Positions 16,124-22,294 of a DNA stretch of 33,563 bases are shown piece by piece (positions within the stretch are counted from its first letter, which is position 1; every line of letters begins with the position of its first letter). The stretch spans positions 1 through 33,563 of the forward strand of contig CAZCZU010000029.1 of the NCBI GenBank assembly GCA_964503475.1. Reading direction: 5' to 3'. The translations under genes and the position numbers were made by a program. Under the pieces are notes generated by a model. It ran no database searches and had not been told where the DNA came from. It saw nothing but the letters and a program-made list of their open reading frames with translations. This DNA comes from CAZCZU01 sp964503475. Its GTDB lineage: Bacteria; Pseudomonadota; Zetaproteobacteria; Mariprofundales; Mariprofundaceae.

Positions 16124-17083
16124 TCAGTCGTACAGTAGGGGAATCGAGTCGAGTACTTTTTCAGCCGGCTCCAGCAGGTAGGAATATGATTCCACTTCGA
16201 GCCAGTGCTTATCGAGGTCGATTTGCCTGAGAACTTTGCAGACCACTGATCGCTTCTCATCCAGCTTGGTTGAATCAACATAGTCCCAGCCGCGATCACC
16301 GCCGCTCGCTTCCGGAACCTTCCCAGAGAGGGCGTGCGACCAGGCCCAACTGGGGCCGGAGTCCTCTGGAAGTTTCGAGATGCGTCGTATCTTCCCCGAC
16401 AAAAGGGGCTCGGCCTCTACGCACCAAAGAAGGAGCTGAGTTCGAAAGTGCACTTCGTTAATAGCTAATGCGGAGTCGATCCAGGGCCCCAGTTCGTCAC
16501 AACTTAGATATTTGTAACAAAGAGAAGCACCTGCGGCGATATCACCGCTAACTTCTGTCCAGGGGTTATGCCCGGTTTTAGCGTATTGGTAGCTATACAT
16601 TGTTTTTTCGAAGCAGGGCGCGCCATTGTGCCATCGTGATGGGTCCATAGGCGCTAAGGCCAGACCGCAAAATATGTCCTTTGCCAGGGCGTTATCCCGT
16701 TCATCAATGCGGGTCTCATCAGGGTACAAGGCCATGAAGGCGGACACCAGATGCTCGTACAGGTAGTACACGTAGCTGTCCGACGATCTTTGTACGAGCC
16801 TGGGTGCAAGGTAGTGGAACCAGTTTGTCCATTCATCCATGTAGCCGAAGCAGGTTGTGCCCGAGGTGATCTCTTCAAGGGCATCCTGAAGGTAACTTGT
16901 TTCAAGTTGATCAAGGTCTCCTGCCAGTTCGCTGTAGGTTTTGCGAACTTCTCCCATGAACCAGGCCTCACCCATTGGCTCAGTGGGTCGCTTCGTTGCC
17001 ATTTTCGCCTGGACCAGAACCTCTTTCGGAATCGGTGTTCCTGGGTTCCAGAGGATTTGCGGAACGTTGGTGTGTGGGCTCAT
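16124..17083 (-). CDS. Hypothetical protein of the accessory block
   Basis: An unrecognised 319-residue protein. It is soluble, with no signal peptide or membrane helix, and rich in Trp, Tyr and acidic residues (GYMDEWTNWFHYL, then GPSWAWSHAL). I see no catalytic motif. The start has no ribosome site; instead the sequence just upstream (17089-17100) is nearly identical to the one before the 107-residue gene at 17816-18139 and resembles the recombination edge of an integron cassette. It is the last of four same-strand genes with AT-richer composition. Because neighbours resemble immunity proteins, this could be another, but that is context only. Base composition and isolation point to horizontal origin. 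Confidence 0.75.
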   Translation of the reverse strand: MSPHTNVPQILWNPGTPIPKEVLVQAKMATKRPTEPMGEAWFMGEVRKTYSELAGDLDQLETSYLQDALEEITSGTTCFGYMDEWTNWFHYLAPRLVQRSSDSYVYYLYEHLVSAFMALYPDETRIDERDNALAKDIFCGLALAPMDPSRWHNGAPCFEKTMYSYQYAKTGHNPWTEVSGDIAAGASLCYKYLSCDELGPWIDSALAINEVHFRTQLLLWCVEAEPLLSGKIRRISKLPEDSGPSWAWSHALSGKVPEASGGDRGWDYVDSTKLDEKRSVVCKVLRQIDLDKHWLEVESYSYLLEPAEKVLDSIPLLYD

Positions 17084-17088
17084 GACGC

Positions 17089-17100
17089 CTGATGCCGAGC
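17089..17100 (-). repeat. Spacer motif GCTCGGCATCAG, copy 1
   Basis: This 12-base string (given on the minus strand) lies 5 bases before the start of the 319-residue gene and matches 11 of 12 bases of the string before the 107-residue gene (18149-18160). Both resemble the R' end of an integron attC site (GTTRRRY) with changes. Confidence 0.45.
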
Positions 17101-17134
17101 TAAAGAGTGATAAAGGAGCGCAGCGGAAGAAGCC

Positions 17135-17153
17135 CTGGGGTCAGGTTCTGCAA
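17135..17153 (+). repeat. Dispersed repeat CTGGGGTCAGGTTCTGCAA, copy 1
   Basis: A 19-base sequence matching copy 2 at 17745-17763 at 18 of 19 positions. It lies in the spacer between two accessory genes. Similar strings are, to my memory, common around REP-type transposase relics, but no transposase is seen here. Confidence 0.65.
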
Positions 17154-17210
17154 TCACACATGCCGTTCTTGAAATGTCGTTTTGCAAGAGTAGGCCCTCA
17201 CTTCCTGTCT

Positions 17211-17726
17211 CTATCCGCATAGGGAGCGGATTCTCTGCACAAATTCAGGAAATTCGGACTGAGCGCTTTCAATAATTTCCGAGATTCTTCTTCTAGGTGT
17301 TTTTGCGTTTGCATTGGCAAACGCCAGGAAGTCTTCATTGGATGGTCTGTCGTCATCCGGGTATTCAATGGCCTCGTAAGGACCGTGATTGGCAGCCAAA
17401 AGCCAAAGGTAGTCGGAAAAGTTTGATGCGATGATGCCCAATTCGCCTTCGGAGCCGAAAAAAACGACAGGCTGCTCGACAATGCTTATGCCCTTCCGGA
17501 CGGGCCATATTGCAGCATAGCCACCAGAACCATCTTGTCCGAAGATCAAGTAATCATCACAGTCTGCACTCTGGTTTCCTGTCCAGGCTTTGAACCAGTC
17601 TTGAACATCGCTACGCGAGGTAAACTCCTGGTATGGCTCAAAGTCGATGCCATCGCCATCGTCGTAGTCAAACTCAAGCTTATGGAGTTCTCTCAGTACG
17701 TCAGGAAAAGTTCTCGAAAGCGACAT
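17211..17726 (-). CDS. SMI1/KNR4 (SUKH) family protein, probable immunity protein
   Basis: A 171-residue protein that reads as a SUKH-type domain: an acidic N-terminal half, then FGQDGSGGYAAIWPV and VVFFGSEGELGIIASNFSDYLWLLA, the segment most characteristic of the fold. SUKH proteins are frequent immunity proteins against polymorphic (contact-dependent or Rhs-type) toxins. No toxin gene is adjacent, so it may act as an orphan immunity gene. An AGAGG lies 6 bases before the ATG. It is the third of four genes, in transcription order, in the minus-strand accessory block. Specific toxin partner unknown; other SUKH roles cannot be excluded. Confidence 0.8.
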   Translation of the reverse strand: MSLSRTFPDVLRELHKLEFDYDDGDGIDFEPYQEFTSRSDVQDWFKAWTGNQSADCDDYLIFGQDGSGGYAAIWPVRKGISIVEQPVVFFGSEGELGIIASNFSDYLWLLAANHGPYEAIEYPDDDRPSNEDFLAFANANAKTPRRRISEIIESAQSEFPEFVQRIRSLCG

Positions 17727-17744
17727 GTGATACCTCTTAATGTT

Positions 17745-17763
17745 CTGGGGTCAGGTTTTGCAA
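17745..17763 (+). repeat. Dispersed repeat CTGGGGTCAGGTTTTGCAA, copy 2
   Basis: Copy of the element at 17135-17153 with one difference, again in a spacer directly upstream of an accessory gene (the SUKH gene). Confidence 0.65.
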
Positions 17764-17815
17764 GGCCAGAGTCTCACGTCCGCAGCCTCCGAGTTCCATT
17801 CCGGAGTTCCAATGC

Positions 17816-18139
17816 TTAGCTCTTGGTGAGGCGAAATTTTTTAGCATGAATTTCTAGCAAGCCGTCTGTGAAGTAGAGCCAAAGTCTGTTTTCTTTGAGA
17901 TACCCACTGGAGATATTGCCCGCGAACATGTTCTTTTTTAGCTCTTCGGTATCCAGCGTGCAGTTGAACCGAGAGACTCCACCGCATTTGATGTGATAAG
18001 TGGCTCTGCTTGGGGCCTGATCGTCTTTGTAAAAGAGCCCGGTGAGCTGAACAGATGACTTGCCTTTTTTGTCGATGGTGAATGAGATGTCGACCAGATT
18101 GCCGTCATGCCAGAAAAAATCGTCTAGTTTTTTAGTCAT
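17816..18139 (-). CDS. Small hypothetical protein of the accessory block
   Basis: A 107-residue protein, apparently beta-strand rich and basic, that I do not recognise. It opens with LDDFFWHDGNLVDISF and has no signal peptide, membrane helix or metal motif. The size and the position between an Imm51/RraB-like gene and a SUKH gene are compatible with an immunity protein, but that is inference. No ribosome site precedes the ATG; the attC-like spacer ends 10 bases upstream. Composition is AT-richer than flanking chromosomal genes. Confidence 0.75.
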   Translation of the reverse strand: MTKKLDDFFWHDGNLVDISFTIDKKGKSSVQLTGLFYKDDQAPSRATYHIKCGGVSRFNCTLDTEELKKNMFAGNISSGYLKENRLWLYFTDGLLEIHAKKFRLTKS

Positions 18140-18148
18140 TTGTCAGTG

Positions 18149-18160
18149 CTGATGCCTAGC
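18149..18160 (-). repeat. Spacer motif GCTAGGCATCAG, copy 2
   Basis: This 12-base string (minus strand) lies 9 bases before the 107-residue gene and matches the copy at 17089-17100 in 11 of 12 bases. It overlaps the right end of the attC-like spacer. Confidence 0.45.
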
Positions 18161-18205
18161 CCAGCTGTGCGCCTTTGGTGCGTCGACTGGAGGGCCATGT
18201 TATGT
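18154..18205 (-). other. attC-like spacer (candidate integron cassette site)
   Basis: On the minus strand ACATAAC (18199-18205), which contains the TAA stop of the upstream gene, resembles an R'' box. GCTAGGC (18154-18160) resembles an R' box (GTTRRRY with one change). Between them GCCC and GGGC plus shorter segments can pair imperfectly, as in folded attC sites. At about 52 bases it is slightly short. No integrase gene lies in the window, so this stays a hypothesis. Confidence 0.35.
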
Positions 18206-18910
18206 GTTCTTGTTTGGCGTTTCATATGTAACCCAAGTGCTCCCAAAGGTATTAGTTACCGGATTATCAAACTCTTCACTGTACTCATTATAGAATACGA
18301 ACTCACCATCCAAGCGAGTTGCCAGGTCAGTGAGATAGTTGATTTGATTGTTGATTACTTGCTCATCAGGCATCAGGCAAACAATAGCCATAACTAATAC
18401 TTCATCGCCGCGATCATCGATAAAGCATCGATATCCTTCTTTGGCACAAACTTCGGCTGCTTCTTTTGCTGCCGATAGTGATTTAAATTCAAGATCGAAC
18501 GTTACTTCGAGAGGCTTGGTAAGGTCAGTATTGTTGTCCCTTAGATGATCAATGAAATCTGAAGCTTCCCAAATGTCTGAGTCATCGTCTAAATCTATCT
18601 GTTCCAGAATGCTGGAGAGTGTTCTTGGTTTGGAAGCCAATACATCAATGGCATCCACAATGCTGTTTAATGCGTTCCGGTTGTCGGAATAAGCCGAAAA
18701 CAGATCGCTTTCTGAATCGAAATCTATTTCGGATGTATCAATGTCATGTTCGTCGCAGTAAGTTATTATGACCTTTTCCCACGCATGCCCATCCGGAACA
18801 ACATCGAATTTACTGAACGTTTTTTCTACACAGCCCAGGTCGTCAAATGAGAGGATATACTCATTACTCTCATGCTTGATGATACTTGGTAAAGCATATT
18901 GGGTTTTCAT
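18200..18910 (-). CDS. Imm51-like and RraB-like fusion protein
   Basis: A 236-residue acidic protein with two recognisable parts. Residues about 1-100 resemble the Imm51 immunity family (GHAWEKVIITYCDEHD, then IDFDSESDLFSAYSDN). Residues about 125-220 resemble RraB, the ribonuclease E inhibitor family (VTFDLEFKSLSAAKEAAEVCAKEGYRC, then PDEQVINNQINYLTDLATRLDGEF), although the GW motif typical of RraB is missing. Members of both families occur as immunity proteins in polymorphic toxin systems. I use the ATG at 18910; a start 69 bases upstream would run through the dispersed repeat. It is the first gene of the minus-strand accessory block, and its TAA lies in an attC-like box. Domain names are from remembered patterns and need a profile search. 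Confidence 0.75.
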   Translation of the reverse strand: MKTQYALPSIIKHESNEYILSFDDLGCVEKTFSKFDVVPDGHAWEKVIITYCDEHDIDTSEIDFDSESDLFSAYSDNRNALNSIVDAIDVLASKPRTLSSILEQIDLDDDSDIWEASDFIDHLRDNNTDLTKPLEVTFDLEFKSLSAAKEAAEVCAKEGYRCFIDDRGDEVLVMAIVCLMPDEQVINNQINYLTDLATRLDGEFVFYNEYSEEFDNPVTNTFGSTWVTYETPNKNT

Positions 18911-18941
18911 ATTGCGTTGAGGCTCCCAACGTTGGGGTGTC

Positions 18942-18958
18942 GGGGGCAGGTCTTGAAA
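18942..18958 (+). repeat. Dispersed repeat GGGGGCAGGTCTTGAAA, copy 3 (diverged)
   Basis: Agrees with the copies at 17135 and 17745 at 14 of 17 positions. It marks the right edge of the accessory block, just upstream of the Imm51/RraB-like gene. Confidence 0.45.
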
Positions 18959-19040
18959 GTTAAATCGCTTTCTCCCCAACGCATTCGACTATAGATAGGC
19001 TTGCACGAGTGAACAACTGGACGAAAACGGACAGGAGCCT

Positions 19041-19652
19041 ATGAAAGCAGCAGAGCGCCAGCGCATGATCGATCGCCATCGCGACAGCCTGGCGCGGCAC
19101 GGCTATTCGCCGCGCACGCTTTTCTGGGATTCGCGCGGCATCCAGAAAATCCGCTTCAGGGTGCTGGCCGAGATCGGTGTCGTGAGTGGCGATTCGCTGC
19201 TCGATGTCGGTTGCGGCTTTGCCGATCTGCATAGCTGGCTGGCTGCCAACGATATGGCAGTCGATTACACCGGCCTCGATCTGTCGCCGGAGCTGATTGG
19301 CGAGGCCGAGCGCCTGCATCCGGACGCGACCCTCCATTGTGGCGAGCTGTTCGATTTCGACTGGCCGGAGTGTTCGTTCGACTGGGTGCTGCTCTCCGGT
19401 ACCCTGAACTGGCAGCTCGATGACGATGGTGCCTATGCCCGGCGGGTGATTGCGCGCATGTTCGCCCTCTGCCGCAAGGGGGTGGCCTTTAATATGCTTA
19501 ATAATCGCCACCCGGAGATAAAGGCCCGCAAGGAGTTTGCCGCCTTCGATGCGGAGGAGATGCTGGCCTTCTGCCAGAGCATCGCACCGGCCAGCCGCTG
19601 CCGGACGGATTACCTCGACCACGATTTCACCATCTACATGCCGCGCGGCTGA
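19041..19652 (+). CDS. Class I SAM-dependent methyltransferase, paralog 1
   Basis: A 203-residue methyltransferase with motif I LLDVGCGFADL at about residues 54-64, the acidic end of strand 2 in YTGLDLSPELI, and a motif IV-like FDWVLLSGTLN. It is the first of three paralogs in this region; all share the N-terminal helix RHRDSLARHG-SP-LFW and the ending YLD-DFTIYM. That N-terminal signature is outside the catalytic core and may contact a common type of substrate. The substrate is unknown. AGGAG sits 5 bases before the ATG. The next paralog starts 20 bases downstream. It diverges from the accessory block, marking return to GC-rich chromosomal DNA. Confidence 0.9.
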   Translation: MKAAERQRMIDRHRDSLARHGYSPRTLFWDSRGIQKIRFRVLAEIGVVSGDSLLDVGCGFADLHSWLAANDMAVDYTGLDLSPELIGEAERLHPDATLHCGELFDFDWPECSFDWVLLSGTLNWQLDDDGAYARRVIARMFALCRKGVAFNMLNNRHPEIKARKEFAAFDAEEMLAFCQSIAPASRCRTDYLDHDFTIYMPRG

Positions 19653-19672
19653 AGGGGTAGGGTGGTCCACTC

Positions 19673-20296
19673 ATGAAGCAGGAGCAGCGCAAGCGCATCA
19701 TCGACAGGCACAGAGATAGCCTGACCCGCCACGGCCACTCGCCGCACGCCCTCTACTGGAGCTCGCGCGAGATCCAGTTTGCCCGCTTCCGGGTGCTGGC
19801 CGAGATCGGGATCGAAAGTGGCGATTCGGTGCTCGATGTCGGCTGCGGCTTCGGCGATCTGTACGGCTGGCTGAAACGGCAGGATATCGATACGGATTTT
19901 ACCGGCATCGATCTCTCGCCCGACCTGATTGCCAGAGGGGAGCAGCTCTATCCGAGGGCGCACTTCTTTAGTGGTGAGCTGTTCGACTACCCGGCCGAGG
20001 CGCAATCGGTCGACTGGGTGGTGCTTTCCGGGGCCCTGAACGGCTCGCTTGAGGATGAGGGGGCCTATGCCCGGAGGGTGATCCGGCAGATGTTCGTCCT
20101 CTGTCGCAAGGGGGTGGCCTTTAACCTGCTCAATGCGAACCACCCTTCCGTAAACTGGGCCCATGACCTGCAGTGCTTCGATCCGGATGAGATGCTCGCC
20201 TTCTGCAGCGAGATTGCACCGGAGTGCAGTGTGCGAACCGATTACCTGGACAACGATTTTACCATCTACATGTACCGCACCGCCGAAGCGGGCTGA
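19673..20296 (+). CDS. Class I SAM-dependent methyltransferase, paralog 2
   Basis: A 207-residue paralog of the preceding gene. Motif I is VLDVGCGFGDL, followed by FTGIDLSPDLI, VDWVVLSGALN and the shared ending RTDYLDNDFTIYM. Similarity to paralog 1 is spread along the full length, which indicates tandem duplication followed by divergence. The start at 19673 has a purine-rich GGTAGGGTGG about 9 bases upstream. Substrate unknown. It is followed after 68 bases by a NifX-like gene whose leader contains a long inverted repeat. Confidence 0.9.
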   Translation: MKQEQRKRIIDRHRDSLTRHGHSPHALYWSSREIQFARFRVLAEIGIESGDSVLDVGCGFGDLYGWLKRQDIDTDFTGIDLSPDLIARGEQLYPRAHFFSGELFDYPAEAQSVDWVVLSGALNGSLEDEGAYARRVIRQMFVLCRKGVAFNLLNANHPSVNWAHDLQCFDPDEMLAFCSEIAPECSVRTDYLDNDFTIYMYRTAEAG

Positions 20297-20314
20297 TCGC
20301 TTACTGGCACCATT

Positions 20315-20357
20315 CCTGCTTGCCATAAATCGAGTATGGTTATTGTAAGCAAGCAGG
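20315..20357. repeat. Inverted repeat in the leader of the NifX-like gene
   Basis: CCTGCTTGC (20315-20323) and GCAAGCAGG (20349-20357) are perfect inverted copies 25 bases apart. The right arm overlaps the probable ribosome site AGGGG (20355-20359) of the following gene. It could be a regulator-binding dyad or an RNA hairpin hiding the ribosome site. Confidence 0.6.
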
Positions 20358-20364
20358 GGCGCCT

Positions 20365-20766
20365 ATGTATATCGCCGTAGCCAGCCGGGATGGCAAGAGC
20401 GTGGCCGGTCATATCGGCAAGTGTGCCGACTGGATCGTCTTCGAGGTGTCGCGGCCTGAAGAGGCGGATGCACAGCCGCTGGTGACCGAGCAGGCGCGCA
20501 TCACGTTACCGAAAGAGCTGGTCTTTCATCACTACAAGGACGAGCAGCCGCATCCGCTTAAAGAGTGTGCGGCGGTGATCGGCGCCAGTGCCGGCGAGAG
20601 CTTTGTCACCAAGATGGCCAGGCGCGGTATGGAGGTGGTGCTGACCGCCGAGAGCGATTCGGCCACGGCCGTGGCTGCCTATGCCCGCGACAAGGTGCTG
20701 CCGCCCAAGCCGCGCCCGATCGGCAGCCTGGTCTGCAAGATTCGGGATGCCCTCTCATCGGATTGA
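20365..20766 (+). CDS. NifX/NifB-type (dinitrogenase Fe-Mo cofactor biosynthesis) domain protein
   Basis: A 133-residue protein with the ribonuclease-H-like NifX fold pattern: MYIAVAS-DGKSVAGHIGKCADWIVFEV at the start, ECAAVIGASAGESFVTKMARRGMEVVLT in the middle and AVAAYARDKVLP near the end. Family members bind or carry iron-molybdenum cofactor precursors, but many stand-alone copies occur in organisms without nitrogenase genes nearby, as here, and their role is unknown. The ribosome site AGGGG lies 5 bases before the ATG within an inverted repeat. It is flanked by methyltransferase paralogs and the YeeN-like gene, all on the same strand. Confidence 0.88.
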   Translation: MYIAVASRDGKSVAGHIGKCADWIVFEVSRPEEADAQPLVTEQARITLPKELVFHHYKDEQPHPLKECAAVIGASAGESFVTKMARRGMEVVLTAESDSATAVAAYARDKVLPPKPRPIGSLVCKIRDALSSD

Positions 20767-20895
20767 TTGGCATCAGGCCCTGTCCGGCCGAAAGGGGTGT
20801 TTGGAAATGCCTGTACCGTCCTGCCCGCTTAGTGATTAGGATGCGGCAATCGTACGGGTATCCCTACGAGAACTGTTTCCGGGAGAGTGAGTGTT

Positions 20896-21618
20896 ATGGG
20901 AAGAGCGTTTGAAGTTCGCAAGGCATCGATGGCCAAGACGGCCAATGCCAAGACCAAGGTCTATTCGCGCTATGGGCGCGAGATCTATGTGGCCGCCAAG
21001 AACGGCACTCCCGATCCCGACAGCAACCTGACCCTGCGCCGCCTGATCGAGAAGGCGAAGAAGGATCAGGTGCCGGGGCATGTGATCGACAAGGCGATCG
21101 ACAAGGCCCGCGGCGCCGGTGGCGAGGATTTTGCCGCAACCCGCTACGAAGGCTTCGGCCCGGGCGGCTCGATGGTGATTGTCGACTGTCTGACCGACAA
21201 CAACACCCGCACCTACAACGACGTGCGCCTCTGCTTCACCAAAAGCGGTGCCAAGCTGGGCGCACCGGGTGCCGTGGCGCATATGTTCGATCACCTGGCC
21301 ATCTTCTCATTCAAGGGCAGCGATGAGGATGCCGTGCTCGAGGCACTGATGGAGGCCGATGTCGATGTCACCGATATCGAGAACGAGGATGGCAACATCA
21401 CCGTCTTTGCCCCGAATACCGAATTCTTCAAGGCCAAGACGGCCCTGACCGAGGCGTTTCCGGACGTCGAGTTCGAGGTGGACGATATCTCCTGGGTGCC
21501 GAAAACCTCGACGGCCGTGTCGGGCGAAGATGCCGAGATGATGGAGAAGCTGCTGACCATGCTGGATGACTGCGACGACGTGCAGCAGGTCTACCACAAC
21601 GCCGAGATGCCCGACTAA
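20896..21618 (+). CDS. YebC/PmpR family protein, YeeN type
   Basis: A 240-residue member of the YebC/TACO1 family. The N-terminal MGRAFEVRKASMAKT and YGREIYVAAKNGTPDPDSN are typical of the YeeN branch; GPGGSMVIVDCLTDN and GAPGAVAHMF are conserved family blocks. YebC proteins have been described both as DNA-binding regulators and as translation factors that relieve ribosome stalling at proline runs; which applies here is not clear. The ATG at 20896 follows GGGAG by 10 bases; a GTG 9 bases earlier is an alternative. The third methyltransferase starts 4 bases after its stop, so the two are translationally coupled. Confidence 0.93.
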   Translation: MGRAFEVRKASMAKTANAKTKVYSRYGREIYVAAKNGTPDPDSNLTLRRLIEKAKKDQVPGHVIDKAIDKARGAGGEDFAATRYEGFGPGGSMVIVDCLTDNNTRTYNDVRLCFTKSGAKLGAPGAVAHMFDHLAIFSFKGSDEDAVLEALMEADVDVTDIENEDGNITVFAPNTEFFKAKTALTEAFPDVEFEVDDISWVPKTSTAVSGEDAEMMEKLLTMLDDCDDVQQVYHNAEMPD

Positions 21619-21622
21619 GACG

Positions 21623-22294
21623 ATGTCTGCAAAGGCGGTGGCGGCACCGGTGCTGAGTGAAGCGGAACGCCGGCGCATCGTGGCCAGCCACCGCGACAGC
21701 CTGGCGCAATATGGTCATGCACCGCAGGCGCTCTACTGGAGCAGTGAAGCGGCGCAGACGGAACGCTTCCGGGCATTGGCCGGCGTCGGCATCCGGCCCG
21801 GCGATTCACTGCTCGATGTCGGCTGCGGTTTTGCCGACCTGATGGGGTGGCTGCAGCAGCAGGGCTGCCCGGTTCGCTATACCGGTATCGATCTTTCCCC
21901 CGACCTGCTTGAGGTGGCGGCGGCTTCGCATCCCGATGCCGAGCTGCTTTGCGGTGAGCTATCCGATTTCACGCTGGCCGATGCATCGTTCGACTGGGTG
22001 GTGCTCTCCGGTGCCCTGAACGATCCGGTGGATGAGGATGGCGACTATGCCTATGCCACCATCGCCGGCATGTATCGCCTCTGCCGCAAGGGCATCGCCT
22101 TTAATCTGCTCGATGCCACCGAAGGGGTCACCTTTCTCACTCTGGGCTTGCAGCACTTCGATCCGGAAGTGGTCGTGGCCTTTTGTCGCAGGCTGACACC
22201 GCATGTGGAGCTGGTGCGTGGCTATCTGGAAGGGGACTTCACCCTCCGGCTGTGGCGCGATGCCAAAGGGATGGCTGAGAACGGAAGAGCCTAG
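21623..22294 (+). CDS. Class I SAM-dependent methyltransferase, paralog 3
   Basis: A 223-residue third paralog. It shares the N-terminal helix SHRDSLAQYGHAPQALYW, motif I LLDVGCGFADL, YTGIDLSPDLL and FDWVVLSGALN with the other two, but its C-terminus ends DFTLRLWRD instead of DFTIYM and is the most diverged. The start at 21623 lies 4 bases after the YeeN-like stop, with no ribosome site of its own. Its stop overlaps the 3' end of the convergent GGDEF-EAL gene by 4 bases. Substrate unknown. Physical separation from paralogs 1 and 2 by two unrelated genes suggests that the five genes form one conserved unit rather than a fresh tandem array. Confidence 0.9.
   Translation: MSAKAVAAPVLSEAERRRIVASHRDSLAQYGHAPQALYWSSEAAQTERFRALAGVGIRPGDSLLDVGCGFADLMGWLQQQGCPVRYTGIDLSPDLLEVAAASHPDAELLCGELSDFTLADASFDWVVLSGALNDPVDEDGDYAYATIAGMYRLCRKGIAFNLLDATEGVTFLTLGLQHFDPEVVVAFCRRLTPHVELVRGYLEGDFTLRLWRDAKGMAENGRA

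Noticed and set aside
16124..18979. Prophage or insertion sequence in the accessory block
   Set aside because: No transposase, integrase, structural phage gene, target-site duplication or long terminal inverted repeat was seen.
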